Assembly (NCBI GenBank): GCA_902826775.1
Contig: CADEHE010000003.1
Location: forward strand, 310,001 to 374,000
Origin: an uncultured Pseudomonadota bacterium
Lineage (GTDB): Bacteria; Pseudomonadota; Gammaproteobacteria; Burkholderiales; JALYOK01
Reading direction: 5' to 3'
DNA: 64,000 nucleotides
Below, in pieces: positions 8,376 to 18,076 of this stretch. The notes beneath the pieces were generated by a model, which did no database searches, had not been told where the DNA came from, and saw only the letters and a list, made by a program, of their open reading frames with translations. A program made the translations under genes and the position numbers. Position 1 is the first letter of the stretch; every line of letters starts with the position of its first letter.

Positions 8376-9470
8376 ATGAAAATCACCTCAATCGACACCA
8401 TCTTACTGCGCACGCCGTACGAATGCGGCGGCCCAAAACCCAACTTTGGTGGACGCGTGTGGGATCGCGCGGAAACGCTGCTGGTGAAGGTGCAAACCGA
8501 TGCCGGTGTAACCGGCTGGGGCGAAGCGTTCGGGTATAACGTCGCGCCGACGACTAAGACCGCCATCGACACCGTGCTGGCGCCGCTGTATGTCGGCTCC
8601 GACGCGCGCAATATCGAGGGCTTGATGCGCGAAATGCAAATGCGCCTCAACTATCAGGGGCGCAATGGCTCGGTTATATACGGCATGTCGGGCATCGACA
8701 TCGCGCTTTGGGATATCGCGGGCAAGATCGCTCAACAACCGTTGCACCGGATGTTCGGCGGCAGCGGGCGCAGCCATATCACTGCCTACTCTAGTTTGAT
8801 GCGTTACACCGATCCAACGATCGTGGCGAAGAATACCGTGGCGTCCATCGAGCGCGGCTTCCAGTACGTCAAGCTGCATGAAATCGACGAGCCGCAAGTG
8901 CGCGCCGCGCGCGAAGCCGGCGGTCCGCACTTCGGCTTGATGGTTGACACCAATTGCCCATGGAGTTTGGGCGAAGCCCTGGCGATGGCGCGCCGCATGT
9001 CGCCTTACAATTTGTATTGGCTGGAGGAGCCCTGCTGGCCGCCGGAGAATTTTGAGGCTCTCGCCGCGGTGCGCGCGAAAAGCGGCGTCACCGTCGCAGC
9101 CGGAGAAAATGCCGGTAGCGTGATGGACTTCAAGCACATGTTCCAAGCCGGCGCAGTTGATGTAGCGCAGCCGAGCGTAACCAAGATCGGCGGTATTACC
9201 GAGATGCGCAAAGTTATAGCGCTGGCCGAGGCTTTCAACGTGCGCGTGGTGCCGCACTCGCCCTACTTCGGTCCCGGCCTGCTCGCGACGCTACAACTGC
9301 TGAGCGCTGCGCCGCAAATGCCGCTGGTCGAGTGGCTGTACTTCGATCTGGAGCAAACGCTGTACGGTGACGCGATCGCGCCGCGCAACGGCCAAATCGC
9401 GGTGCCGCAAGGCCCGGGGTTGGGCCTTGATCCCGATGCAAAAGTGATCGAGCGTTACCGCGTGGGATAA
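8376..9470 (+). CDS. Mandelate racemase / muconate lactonizing enzyme family protein
   Basis: A 364-residue enolase-superfamily enzyme starting at the ATG at 8376 (MKITSIDTILLRTPYECGG). Metal ligands are Asp191 (VDTN), Glu217 (LEEP) and Glu244 (GEN). The catalytic bases are Lys166 and His168 in a K-L-H motif, and His294 (VVPHSPY). Their spacing is very close to mandelate racemase, but the second base of the K-x-K pair is His. Enzymes of this group abstract the alpha proton of a hydroxy acid, most often for sugar-acid dehydration. The MFS transporter 82 bases downstream may import the substrate. Confidence 0.9.
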   Translation: MKITSIDTILLRTPYECGGPKPNFGGRVWDRAETLLVKVQTDAGVTGWGEAFGYNVAPTTKTAIDTVLAPLYVGSDARNIEGLMREMQMRLNYQGRNGSVIYGMSGIDIALWDIAGKIAQQPLHRMFGGSGRSHITAYSSLMRYTDPTIVAKNTVASIERGFQYVKLHEIDEPQVRAAREAGGPHFGLMVDTNCPWSLGEALAMARRMSPYNLYWLEEPCWPPENFEALAAVRAKSGVTVAAGENAGSVMDFKHMFQAGAVDVAQPSVTKIGGITEMRKVIALAEAFNVRVVPHSPYFGPGLLATLQLLSAAPQMPLVEWLYFDLEQTLYGDAIAPRNGQIAVPQGPGLGLDPDAKVIERYRVG

Positions 9471-9486
9471 CCGTACAAGTAGCATA

Positions 9487-9502
9487 CTGGCACCTCTTTA
9501 GC
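9487..9502 (+). promoter_or_regulatory. Possible sigma-54-type promoter before the MFS gene (weak)
   Basis: The sequence CTGGCACCTCTTTAGC has the -24 element TGGCAC intact and GG and GC dinucleotides ten bases apart, as sigma-54 requires. The -12 element is TAGC rather than TTGC. It would start transcription near 9513, about 40 bases before the MFS ATG. With one key mismatch it could be chance. Confidence 0.25.
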
Positions 9503-9552
9503 CCTACCTCCTAAGCGCTATTTGATTCAAAGCCATATTCAATGACGAGTAT

Positions 9553-10803
9553 ATGGCCGTAACGACTGGCGCGCCCGCGCGCGTGCATGCGCTCAGTATC
9601 CTGTTACCGTTCGGCCTGGCGTATTTCGCTTCGCACTGGTTTCGCGGCATCAACGCCGTCATCGCGCCCGACTTGGTCGCCGAATTGCAGCTGAGCGCAG
9701 CCGATCTTGGCTTGCTCAGCGCCGCTTACTTCGTCAGCTTTGCCGCTTTCCAACTACCGCTCGGCATTCTGCTCGACCGCTTCGGGCCGCGCAGAGTCAA
9801 TATCACGCTCATCTCTATCGCCGGCCTGGGCGCATTGCTGTTTACCTTTGGTCACGATCTGACCACGCTTACTCTCGCTCGCGCATTGGTGGGCTTCGGC
9901 GTATCTGCCGGCCTGATGGCGCCAGTGAAGGCCACGCTGATGTGGTTCCCGGGCGAGCGCGTCGCGGCAATGAACGGCTGGACGTTCGTGCTCGGCTTCG
10001 TTGGTGCAATTGCCGCAACGGCACCCGCGCAGTGGCTATTGCAGTTGACGACCTGGCGCGGCCTATTCGTGTCTGTGGCCGCTCTATGCGCGCTCGCCGC
10101 ACTCGCCATGTGGCGCTTCGCACCCGAGCATCCCGCTACGCGCAGCAACACGCCGCAGAGCGCGAGCGCATGGCAAAGTTATTGGGCGATCTACCGACAC
10201 CCAAGTTTCTGGCGTGCATCGGGCGTGGCCATGACCACCCAAGCCGTCGGCATGGGGATACAAACACTTTGGGCAGGACCTTGGCTGCGCGATGTTGCCG
10301 GACTTGATCGCCATGCCAGCGCCAATATTCTGCTGGCCGGCGCATTCGCCTCGTTAGTGGGCTCGTTTGTCTTCGGACAGATCGGTTCGCGCCTGGCACG
10401 CGCCGGCCGCTCTCCGATGCAAGCGCTGCTCGCGGGTGTCTCGGTGTTCTTGGTTATCCAGTTGCTGCTCGTGAGCGGTTGGCACGACAGCCCGGCGCTG
10501 ATCTGGGTGCTGTTTGGCGTGTTTTCAACCTCCGGCGGGTTGGTCTTCTCGGTGGTCACGCGCGACTTCGAACCCAGCTTGAGCGGACGCGTTATCACCG
10601 CCCTGAACGTGCTCATCTTCAGTTTTGCCTTTGCCTGCCAATGGGGAATCGGCGCGGTCATCAACTTTTGGCCCAGCATCAATAGCCACTACGATCCGAA
10701 CGGCTATCGTGCCGGCTTCGCGTTGTTTCTGGCGCTGGAGGTAATTGCTTTGGCAGGGTTCTTCTGGAGCGGCAAACGCGCAAAAACGGGCCGCGCCCTT
10801 TAG
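9553..10803 (+). CDS. MFS transporter
   Basis: A 416-residue integral membrane protein with about twelve hydrophobic segments. It carries the MFS loop 2-3 signature as GILLDRFGPRRVN (about residues 72-84) and a weaker equivalent in the second half. The start MAVTTGAPARVHALSI is followed at once by the first helix. The family moves small solutes by proton-coupled symport or antiport in the inner membrane. It follows the mandelate-racemase-type enzyme in the same direction, so transport of a sugar acid or hydroxy acid is a reasonable guess. Nothing in the sequence fixes the substrate. Confidence 0.88.
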   Translation: MAVTTGAPARVHALSILLPFGLAYFASHWFRGINAVIAPDLVAELQLSAADLGLLSAAYFVSFAAFQLPLGILLDRFGPRRVNITLISIAGLGALLFTFGHDLTTLTLARALVGFGVSAGLMAPVKATLMWFPGERVAAMNGWTFVLGFVGAIAATAPAQWLLQLTTWRGLFVSVAALCALAALAMWRFAPEHPATRSNTPQSASAWQSYWAIYRHPSFWRASGVAMTTQAVGMGIQTLWAGPWLRDVAGLDRHASANILLAGAFASLVGSFVFGQIGSRLARAGRSPMQALLAGVSVFLVIQLLLVSGWHDSPALIWVLFGVFSTSGGLVFSVVTRDFEPSLSGRVITALNVLIFSFAFACQWGIGAVINFWPSINSHYDPNGYRAGFALFLALEVIALAGFFWSGKRAKTGRAL

Positions 10804-10836
10804 GGGATCCCTGAACAAAGCATGCGTGCGTGTTCA

Positions 10837-10945
10837 CGCCGCGCAGAGCGGCGCTGCACGACTATCGAGACTTTCCTAAATGGTGACAGGCGCCGAAGGG
10901 CCGTTCGCCCCGAGTTGGTCGAAGGGCTTCGACGCATCTCAGCCA
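10837..10945. repeat. Intergenic hairpin and REP-like element
   Basis: After the MFS stop there is a six-base-pair hairpin (CGCCGC / GCGGCG, 10837-10853) without a T-run. At 10900-10940 there is a stretch with GTTCGCCCCGAGTTGGTCGA followed by AGGGCTTCGAC. It resembles the short REP-like palindromes scattered between genes in many proteobacteria. No second clear copy was found in this window, so the assignment rests on resemblance only. Confidence 0.4.
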
Positions 10946-11012
10946 GAACCGGAACCATGTGAGTTCGGATAACATCAACAGATGTCGCTCGCGTAGCGCC
11001 TCAGCACCGCCC

Positions 11013-11921
11013 CTAGGCTTGCGTCGCAGCCAGGGTTCGGCGCGGGGGCACCACTACCGTCGCTACCGCGCCGACGACCAGCACGAGCGCGGCGTATTCC
11101 TGCCAAGTTGGCTGCTCGCCGAGCACCAGCATGCTGCTGAAGACGCCGATCACCGGGATCATCAAGGTGGCCAAAGAAGCCACGGCCGCCGGTGTGACCG
11201 CGATTAACTTGAACCAAGCCCAATGGCAAAGAATCGTAGCGATGATTAAGTTGTACAACAATCCGACCAAGGTAGCGCCGTAGACCGGAGCGATCTTCTC
11301 GTACTCAAACCAGAGACTAAACAGCACGATAGGCGCGCCGCCCACCAGCATCTGCCATCCCGTCAGCACACTCGGTGGCAGCGCGATCGGATAGCGTTTC
11401 AGCAGCAGCGTGCCCAGCGCCCAGCTGACGGCGGCGCAGAGAATCATCAGGATACCCAACGGCGCGCCGCGCAGCGCAACGATGTGCTCGCCCAGCAGCA
11501 ACAGCATACCCGCCATGCCGAGAGTGACGCCCAATACGCGGCGGCGCGTAAGACGCTCGCCCAGAATGGGCCAGCTCAGCAATACCGTCCATAGCGGCAT
11601 GGTGTAAGCAAGCACCGCCGAGCGTCCCGCCGGCAAATGCAAAACGGCAACAGCGGAAGTGACATTCCAAATGGTAATGTTGAAAAGGGAGACGAGGCAC
11701 AACCGCCCCCACTGACGTTCAGGCACCCGCAAGCTTAGGCCGCCGACCCGGGCAATGGCGAACATGCCAAGCGCGCCCGCCAACACACAATAAGCGCGAA
11801 ACAGGAACGGCGACATTCCACTTACGGCCAGTTTGATCATGGGCCAATTGCAGCCCCAGCCCACCGTGAGCAACGCTAAACTGACGTAAACTGAGCGCGG
11901 CAACGTGCGCTGTTCCGGCAT
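11013..11921 (-). CDS. EamA/DMT family transporter
   Basis: A 302-residue protein with about ten hydrophobic helices arranged as two EamA repeats. The first (about residues 10-140) contains PLWTVLLSWPILGERLTRRR; the second (about 155-290) contains PVIGVFSSMLVLGEQPTWQE. The matching P-V-x-x-x-x-x-x-x-LGE signatures at the end of each half are typical of drug/metabolite exporters of the inner membrane. It is a single gene between convergent and divergent neighbours, with no operon partner. The substrate is not predictable. Confidence 0.9.
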   Translation of the reverse strand: MPEQRTLPRSVYVSLALLTVGWGCNWPMIKLAVSGMSPFLFRAYCVLAGALGMFAIARVGGLSLRVPERQWGRLCLVSLFNITIWNVTSAVAVLHLPAGRSAVLAYTMPLWTVLLSWPILGERLTRRRVLGVTLGMAGMLLLLGEHIVALRGAPLGILMILCAAVSWALGTLLLKRYPIALPPSVLTGWQMLVGGAPIVLFSLWFEYEKIAPVYGATLVGLLYNLIIATILCHWAWFKLIAVTPAAVASLATLMIPVIGVFSSMLVLGEQPTWQEYAALVLVVGAVATVVVPPRRTLAATQA

Positions 11922-12088
11922 GGCAGGCGATGCTCCGACAATAAGGGAGCGCGAATGTTAACCGGTGCCGAACTTTTGCGTGGAACGGGGGCCAAACGGG
12001 GGTCGAACTGCTGCTCGAACTGCGGCTCTTGGAGAACTGCACGAGCCGCGCTAACATTTCAATTAATCATCCCGGAACGAGGCGGCCC

Positions 12089-12748
12089 ATGGGTAAGGTA
12101 CTTTGCGCGAGCGTTATCGCGATCGCATTGGCAGTAGCGGCGAGCGGCGCTGCTTGGAGCGCCGAAAACGAACTCAGCCGTGAGCAGGCACTCTCGGCGC
12201 TCAAACAGGAATCGCCTGAAGCGCGCCATGCCGGAGTGTTGCGCCTCGGCGAGATCGGCGTGTCCGCTGATGTGCAGCCGCTGCTCGCCACTTTGCGCGA
12301 CAACGATGAAAGCACGCGCGATGAAGCCGAACGCTCAATTCAGCGGATTTGGGCGCGCTCGGGCGACAGCGGCATCGACGCCATGTTCCTCCGGGGTGTG
12401 CGCGAAATGAGCGAGGGCAACTACATTCGCGCGCTGTCCACGTTCAATGAGATCATCCGGCTCAAGCCCGAGTTTCCGGAGGGTTGGAACAAGCGTGCGA
12501 CGCTATATTTTCTCGTTGGCGATTACGCCAAATCAATGCGCGATTGTGACGAAGTGCTTAAGCGCAACCCCAACCACTACGGCGCATTGACCGGGTATGG
12601 TCAGATCTTTTTTGAGTTAAAAAACTACGAGCGCGCTCTCGAGTATTTTCAACGTGCGCTCAACGTCAACCCGAATCTGATCTCTATCGCCAATACGATG
12701 GACAAACTCGAGCGCATGATCGAGCGCCGCAAAGACGGGCAAATCTAG
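12089..12748 (+). CDS. Exported HEAT/TPR repeat protein
   Basis: The start is taken at the ATG at 12089 because it opens a signal peptide (MGKVLCASVIAIALAVAASG, cleavage near SAE), giving 219 residues. Residues about 30-85 look like a HEAT-type pair of helices (HAGVLRLGEIGVSADVQPLL). Residues about 105-205 hold three tetratricopeptide repeats, including NYIRALSTFNEIIRLKPEFP and NYERALEYFQRALNVNPNL. Such proteins usually act as periplasmic scaffolds. The gene is isolated, and its 3' flank carries an insertion-sequence-end-like repeat. No specific function can be named. Confidence 0.82.
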   Translation: MGKVLCASVIAIALAVAASGAAWSAENELSREQALSALKQESPEARHAGVLRLGEIGVSADVQPLLATLRDNDESTRDEAERSIQRIWARSGDSGIDAMFLRGVREMSEGNYIRALSTFNEIIRLKPEFPEGWNKRATLYFLVGDYAKSMRDCDEVLKRNPNHYGALTGYGQIFFELKNYERALEYFQRALNVNPNLISIANTMDKLERMIERRKDGQI

Positions 12749-12749
12749 G

Positions 12750-12772
12750 GAACCTCTGAACAAGTCCTCCGC
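12750..12772. repeat. Insertion-sequence-end-like dispersed motif
   Basis: GGGAACCTCTGAACAAGTCC occurs directly after the TPR-protein stop. A related CGCCTCTGACCAAGTCC occurs at about 40592-40608, and a weaker GGGATCCCTGAACAAAG at about 10804-10820. The sequence resembles terminal inverted repeats of IS5-group elements. No transposase remnant is recognisable next to any copy, so these may be relics or chance. Confidence 0.35.
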
Positions 12773-12879
12773 GGATCGCGTTTCGACTAAAAGGCCCCAT
12801 ATGCTGTGGCGTCGGGCAGCGCGGACGCGCTGGAGCGCGCCTGGCCTAGGCGCGAAGCGGCCGCAAGGCCAGTGCGGCG

Positions 12880-14895
12880 CTATTGCGGGACGACGCGCAA
12901 GGCCAACGCGAAGTCTGATGCGGAACTCAGCGGCACACGCAGATTCAATTCCACGCATTGCATGATCTTCTCGAAGCCCGCCTCCGACTGCGACACGGAA
13001 TGATGCGGCTGCGCGCTTAGCTGGAACGGCGCGCTGGCACTGAGCACCAGGCATCCGCCCAGAATATCGTCCTCTAACGTCAACTCGAGCACTCCGTGCG
13101 CGGCCAGCGGTTGACCGAAACCGCCGGGGCACTTTCCGTTGAGCCAGTAGCGGCCAGCCGGACCGTCGCAACTGGGCAAGGCGAGATTGATTCGCATGCA
13201 CAATTCGCGCGGCACCGCGCTGCGGTAGCTCACGTGCAACGCATCGCCCTTCAGCGCGAGCCGTTTGACCAGCGCTTCGGCGCCCGCGAACGCCTGCTGC
13301 ACCACGCCGTTCGCACTCGACTCGCCAAGCCGGTAGTGCACGCTGCGCGCGTCGTCTCCGACATAGTCTTGCAGAGCGAAGCGCGGCGCAGCGTCCGGCA
13401 CCAAATCCGGTTCGCCGATGGTGTGTTTGAACATGACGCGATCGTGCGCCGAAGCGATCCCATCGCCGCCGTGGTTCGTTCCTGATTCTCCTTGCCGTGC
13501 GCGTGCATGATAGTGCTCTTCATAGCGGCGCAAGGTGTCGCAAAAATTATGCTTGAGCCGATAACTGTCGAACTCGCGCAGCGCCCCGCTGCCGTCGCCC
13601 GCAACGACGATCTGGATATGCCGATTGCAAAGCACGATTTCAGTGTGGCCATCATTATCGATGTCTTCCAGCGCACAGGCGGGGCGCGGCGCCAAGTCAT
13701 CGAGCCGCCCTTCGAGCTCGATCAACGCGTTCCAGACCGCGCGGCGCAGATGGGGAAGGTACAAGCCGCCGAACAGACCATGCCAATATGCGTCGTTAGC
13801 CTGCGCGTAATGAAGCAACTTCGAAAGTTGCGCGCTTTGCGTGTCTCGCTGCGCCGGCGCAAGCTCGCCCAAAATCGCATCTAGGCGTGCTGACAAGCTC
13901 AGCACGCGTTTGTGCATCCAATTCGACTCGGCATACAAGCTGAAAAAGTTGCGCCAGATACCGCCGCGCACAAACGCTTTGCCGCGCTCGTGCATGGACT
14001 GATGCTTCAAGAGCTGCTCGACTTGCGTGTAGGTTTGAGCCGCTGCAGCCGGCAGCGTCCATTCGTTCATTTCGCGGTATGAGCAGGTCGGCAGATAAAC
14101 GATACCGCGCGTGGCGTGCGCGGCATGGTAGTCGCGAAACAGCATCGATTCGATCTTGGTGGAACCGAGCACGCCTTCAATGAACTGCTCGAGCCAGCGT
14201 TTCTCGTAAACCCAAGCGTAGGTTTCCGGCCAGATGCCGAATTTTTCGATGTCGTCGAAGTACACAGCACACGGCTGCGCCGCGCCCGCCAGCGTTTCGA
14301 GATAGGCAACGGCATCTTTGGCAACCGCGAAAGGAAGCCGGTAGCGCAACTGTTCTGAGATCGGAAACAAATCGATACGCTGCGCATCCTCTTCCGTGGT
14401 GAAGTACCCGCTGAGTTCATGGAAGTCACGCCCAGTGCAGAGAAAGTGATAGTCGTCGACCGTGACGTAGCGAATGTCCGCCTGCGCCAAACTGGGCACC
14501 ACCGTCGCTTCCCACACACGTTCGGTAAGCCAAGCGCCCTCCGGGGCTTGGCCGCCCCAGTTGCGCAGCATGCGCGATAACTCGCGTACCTGCGCCAGGC
14601 GGTCGCGCGCCGGAATCGCCGCCAACACGGGTTCGCTATAGCCCGCGCCGAACATCTCGACTTGCCCGCGCTGAGCCATCTCTCGCAGCTTAGCCATCGT
14701 GCCGGGGTAGCGTTGCAGCAACCATTCAAACAGCCAGCCGCTGATGTGAAACGCACAGCGAAACTCTGGATAGCGGGCCAAGGTTTCAATGTACGGTCCA
14801 TAGCAACGCTCGAACGCCTCGTCCATAACCGCAGGAAAATTGCCTACCGGTTGATGCGCGTGCACGCCGAATAAGAGCGCAACGCTGTCGCTCAT
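12880..14895 (-). CDS. GH57 4-alpha-glucanotransferase (with DUF1925/DUF1926-type C-terminus)
   Basis: A 671-residue GH57 enzyme closely following the Thermococcus litoralis 4-alpha-glucanotransferase pattern. The HQP motif is at residues 14-16. The nucleophile is Glu125 in AWLTERVW and the acid/base is Asp214 in YFDDIEKFGIWP. Further family motifs are VDDYHF (about 147-151) and NDAYWHGLFGGLYLPHLRR (about residues 365-383). It transfers maltooligosaccharide segments between alpha-1,4-glucans in the cytoplasm. It is the last gene of the glgC-GH57-GH57 minus-strand operon, so a role in glycogen or maltodextrin remodelling is likely. Confidence 0.93.
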   Translation of the reverse strand: MSDSVALLFGVHAHQPVGNFPAVMDEAFERCYGPYIETLARYPEFRCAFHISGWLFEWLLQRYPGTMAKLREMAQRGQVEMFGAGYSEPVLAAIPARDRLAQVRELSRMLRNWGGQAPEGAWLTERVWEATVVPSLAQADIRYVTVDDYHFLCTGRDFHELSGYFTTEEDAQRIDLFPISEQLRYRLPFAVAKDAVAYLETLAGAAQPCAVYFDDIEKFGIWPETYAWVYEKRWLEQFIEGVLGSTKIESMLFRDYHAAHATRGIVYLPTCSYREMNEWTLPAAAAQTYTQVEQLLKHQSMHERGKAFVRGGIWRNFFSLYAESNWMHKRVLSLSARLDAILGELAPAQRDTQSAQLSKLLHYAQANDAYWHGLFGGLYLPHLRRAVWNALIELEGRLDDLAPRPACALEDIDNDGHTEIVLCNRHIQIVVAGDGSGALREFDSYRLKHNFCDTLRRYEEHYHARARQGESGTNHGGDGIASAHDRVMFKHTIGEPDLVPDAAPRFALQDYVGDDARSVHYRLGESSANGVVQQAFAGAEALVKRLALKGDALHVSYRSAVPRELCMRINLALPSCDGPAGRYWLNGKCPGGFGQPLAAHGVLELTLEDDILGGCLVLSASAPFQLSAQPHHSVSQSEAGFEKIMQCVELNLRVPLSSASDFALALRVVPQ

Positions 14896-14926
14896 CGCAA
14901 CTCCGCAGCAGATATCAATCTAGTTT

Positions 14927-16633
14927 TCATGCGGAGCGTCGCATCACGCCGCCTGCTTCCTGCGCACCGCCGCCGGTGCTAATCGGCTCATCTAAGGCAG
15001 CGGGCGCGCTCGTGCCGAGCAGGACGTATAGCCGGCGCAAGTTGTCGCGGAACAGCCGGTCAAAGCTGGCGACGCTGTCAGTCGGGTTGTAGTCGCCGAA
15101 CCACCAGAACCAATCGGAGCCTTCGCATACGCTCAGTTGCCGCTGCGCGCGGGCTTGGGTGGCGCCGTCGAGCCGAGGGCAAACGGCGTCAAAGACGAGT
15201 TTCGCGTCGCACAGCAGTTCCCACGCGCGGTTCTTCGCAGGACTGCCGATCCATGTGGAAAACGTTCCATACACCCAGCTACCTGCACAGAGCACCTGCA
15301 ACCGCGGCATGGCAGTTGCGCGCGCGCCGGTTTGCAGCCACGCGCTAGGTGTCACCGTCTTGATAAAATCGTGATGCTCCAGGGCAGTATAAAGCTGATC
15401 AAGAAAGTAGTAGGCATTGAATGGGTAATACTCCCACGCGTTCTCGCCATCAAGGATAATGCTTACGAGCGGGCGGACGCCATCCGCGGCACTTTGCGCG
15501 ATGTGTTCCAAAGCGCCGACGAAGTCCGGCACGGCGTCATCCGCGTGCCATTTGGCGTACTCGAAACCGATACGATCGGAGAGCTTATCGTCGCGAAAAA
15601 AGCACGCGATGGCGTGCCCGGCGGCACCGTCCACGCCGTACGGCGTGTAGAGATAGCTCTCGCGCCCACCGGCAAACCGGCGATCGGCCTTCAAGCTATT
15701 GGCTAGCACGCCCTCCCCCGTGGCGATCCACTTCACGCCTTGTTCGGCAAAGAGTTGTGCCGCTGCCAGCGAGACGCCGCCCTCAGCCGGCCACACGCCC
15801 TGGGCTGGCGATCCGAACCAGCGCTCGTGCGCCTGCAGCGCCAGCTGCAAATGCTGCCGCGCGCGCGCGTGCCCACCCTCATAGATTCTGCGTTGCGGCA
15901 GGTCGACCTCCGGCAAGCTCTCGCGCGCACTGGCGAAATCCAGCAACAGTGGCGTGATCGGGTGGTAGTAGGGCGTGGTGGAGAGCTCGATCTGCCCGCG
16001 CTCGGCCAAGCGCCCGTAACGCGGGATGATCGACTGCACCACTTCGCCGAGCACTTCGCTCAAGCGGCGGCGCTCGCCAAGAGAAAAAGTATTCCCGCGC
16101 CGCATCAACGCAAGCAACTCGGGATGCGCGCGGCGAACGGTCTCGCCAGTCCAGCTCAAGTGATACCAGGTCACCGCATCGGCGAAATACTGGCTCGACA
16201 CGTAAGCCAAGTCGATGTCATCCGCCTCGCGCAACGGTTCGGCCCACGCGCGCAAGCGGCGATAGCCTTCAAACGGTTGCAGCATGGTTTCGTGATTGAC
16301 GCGAAAGCAAGTCGCAAGAATTTGGCGGCGCTCGGCTAGCGTCAAGGCGCAGAAATCTTCACATACCAACCACCGCAACACTGGATCGCGCCATTCTTTC
16401 TCGGCGAACTGCCGCGCGTAGTCGCCCAACTGCTCCAGCAGTACCGGCACGAAGTTAAACACCATCCGCAGCCCCGGATGCTGTTCCGCGTGCGCGGCCA
16501 TGTCGGCGTAATCCTTGATGGCGTGCAAGTAGACCCACGGCAGGGCGAACTCACCGCTTTCGAGATCGCGATACTCCGGCTGGTGCATATGCCAGCACAG
16601 CACTAGATCCAGCCCCTGCGCTGTCACGGTCAC
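14927..16633 (-). CDS. GH57 alpha-amylase / amylopullulanase-like glycoside hydrolase
   Basis: A 568-residue GH57 protein of the amylopullulanase/alpha-amylase branch. HQP is at residues 17-19. The likely nucleophile is about Glu284 in GVWPAEGGVS and the likely acid about Asp395 in IILDGENAWEYY. These positions are very near those known for Thermococcus amylopullulanase (Glu291/Asp394). There is no signal peptide, so it acts inside the cell. It lies 15 bases after glgC and 31 bases before the glucanotransferase gene. Expected activity is hydrolysis or remodelling of alpha-1,4 (possibly alpha-1,6) glucan; branching activity cannot be excluded. Confidence 0.88.
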   Translation of the reverse strand: MTVTAQGLDLVLCWHMHQPEYRDLESGEFALPWVYLHAIKDYADMAAHAEQHPGLRMVFNFVPVLLEQLGDYARQFAEKEWRDPVLRWLVCEDFCALTLAERRQILATCFRVNHETMLQPFEGYRRLRAWAEPLREADDIDLAYVSSQYFADAVTWYHLSWTGETVRRAHPELLALMRRGNTFSLGERRRLSEVLGEVVQSIIPRYGRLAERGQIELSTTPYYHPITPLLLDFASARESLPEVDLPQRRIYEGGHARARQHLQLALQAHERWFGSPAQGVWPAEGGVSLAAAQLFAEQGVKWIATGEGVLANSLKADRRFAGGRESYLYTPYGVDGAAGHAIACFFRDDKLSDRIGFEYAKWHADDAVPDFVGALEHIAQSAADGVRPLVSIILDGENAWEYYPFNAYYFLDQLYTALEHHDFIKTVTPSAWLQTGARATAMPRLQVLCAGSWVYGTFSTWIGSPAKNRAWELLCDAKLVFDAVCPRLDGATQARAQRQLSVCEGSDWFWWFGDYNPTDSVASFDRLFRDNLRRLYVLLGTSAPAALDEPISTGGGAQEAGGVMRRSA

Positions 16634-16648
16634 TGCATCCGCTGCCGG

Positions 16649-17971
16649 CTAGCGGTGCCGGTGAATCGTCTGGCCAAGCATTTCGGCCGTGATGAGGCGC
16701 ACGCCGCTCGGAGATACGTGAAAGCGGCGTTGGTCTTGTTCCAAATCGAAGCCAACCGTCATGCCGTCCGGAATCTCGCTGCGCTTGTCGACCACCACGC
16801 GCTTCAGCTTGACATTGCGCCCGATGCGCACGTCCGGCAGGATGACCGAATCTTCGATCTGCGCATGCGCATCGACACGCACGTTGGAAAACAGCAGCGA
16901 GCGGCGGATCGCTGCGCCGCTGACGATGCATCCGCCGGAAACGAGCGAATCGATTGCTGCACCGCGCCGATCATCGTCGTCGAACACAAACTTCGCCGGC
17001 GGCAGTTGCTCCTGATAGGTCCAGATCGGCCATTGCTCATCATAGAGATTGAGATTCGGCGTGACCCGAATCAGCTCCATGTTGGCTTCCCAATACGCAT
17101 CCACGGTACCTACATCGCGCCAATAAGGCACATCGCCCGGCTGCCCCACGCAGCTATCGCTAAACGGGTGCGCAAACACGCGGTAGCGCGGCACCAAATA
17201 CGGAATCAAATCTTTGCCGAAATCATGACTGGAGTGCGGCTCGTCGGCATCGCGCACGAGCTGCTCGTACAAGAATTTGGCGTTGAAAATGTAGATGCCC
17301 ATGCTGGCGAGCGCAACGTCCGCCCTGCCGGGCAGCGGCTCTGGGTGCGCCGGCTTTTCCTGAAACGCAACGACGCGGTTGGAAGCATCCACCGCCATGA
17401 CGCCGAAGGCCTTGGCATCCTCCAGCGGAACCTCAAGGCACCCCACGGTCATATCCGCTTCACATTCCGCGTGAAAAGCCAGCATGCGGCCGTAGTCCAT
17501 CTTATAGATGTGATCGCCCGCCAGAATCAGGATATGCTGGGGATTGCGCGAGCGCACAATATCCAGATTTTGAAAGACCGCATCCGCCGTTCCCTTGTAC
17601 CAGCTTTCTTCGATGCGCTGTTGCGCGGGAAGGATGTCGATAAACTCATCGAAACGCCCATCCAGAAAACCCCAACCGCGTTGGATATGCCGAATCAAAC
17701 TGTGCGCTTTGTACTGCGTCAGCACCGCCATGCGGCGAATGCCGGAATTCATGCAGTTAGAGAGTGGAAAATCGATAATACGGAACTTGCCGGCAAACGG
17801 CACCGCAGGCTTCGCACGCCGATCGGTAAGCTGCATCAAGCGGCTGCCGCGCCCACCGGCGAGCACCAGTGCCAAGGTGTTCTTGGTCAGCAAGCTGACG
17901 AAGCGAGGCGAATCCTGCGCCGAAGAGCGCTCCTCCTGCGCGATGGTGAGCTGCTTCAGATCCACCTGCAT
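16649..17971 (-). CDS. glgC: Glucose-1-phosphate adenylyltransferase (ADP-glucose pyrophosphorylase)
   Basis: A 440-residue enzyme making ADP-glucose from glucose-1-phosphate and ATP, the committed step of bacterial glycogen synthesis. The nucleotidyltransferase signature [11 protein letters not shown] is near residue 34, followed by [19 protein letters not shown] and [11 protein letters not shown]. The C-terminal left-handed beta-helix shows hexapeptide-type repeats ([18 protein letters not shown]). A Shine-Dalgarno GAGAGG precedes the ATG. It heads the three-gene minus-strand operon and is divergent from glgB, sharing an intergenic region of about 120 bases. Confidence 0.97.
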   Translation of the reverse strand: MQVDLKQLTIAQEERSSAQDSPRFVSLLTKNTLALVLAGGRGSRLMQLTDRRAKPAVPFAGKFRIIDFPLSNCMNSGIRRMAVLTQYKAHSLIRHIQRGWGFLDGRFDEFIDILPAQQRIEESWYKGTADAVFQNLDIVRSRNPQHILILAGDHIYKMDYGRMLAFHAECEADMTVGCLEVPLEDAKAFGVMAVDASNRVVAFQEKPAHPEPLPGRADVALASMGIYIFNAKFLYEQLVRDADEPHSSHDFGKDLIPYLVPRYRVFAHPFSDSCVGQPGDVPYWRDVGTVDAYWEANMELIRVTPNLNLYDEQWPIWTYQEQLPPAKFVFDDDDRRGAAIDSLVSGGCIVSGAAIRRSLLFSNVRVDAHAQIEDSVILPDVRIGRNVKLKRVVVDKRSEIPDGMTVGFDLEQDQRRFHVSPSGVRLITAEMLGQTIHRHR

Positions 17972-18040
17972 TCATCCTCTCACGCTACGCCAACCCCGCA
18001 GCGCCCACTCGGCGGATCGGGAGACAGAACCCTGCTCCGA

Positions 18041-18076
18041 TCGATGACCCGGGGGCGCACTTGTTATTATAGCCCC
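18041..18076 (+). promoter_or_regulatory. Candidate extended -10 promoter for glgB-pgi
   Basis: TTGTTATTATAG contains a -10 hexamer TATTAT (18065-18070) preceded by TGT, which fits an extended -10 promoter. The -35 region (TCGATG near 18041) is poor. Transcription would begin near 18077, giving a very short leader before the glgB GTG at 18094. Divergent glgC begins at 17971. Confidence 0.45.
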
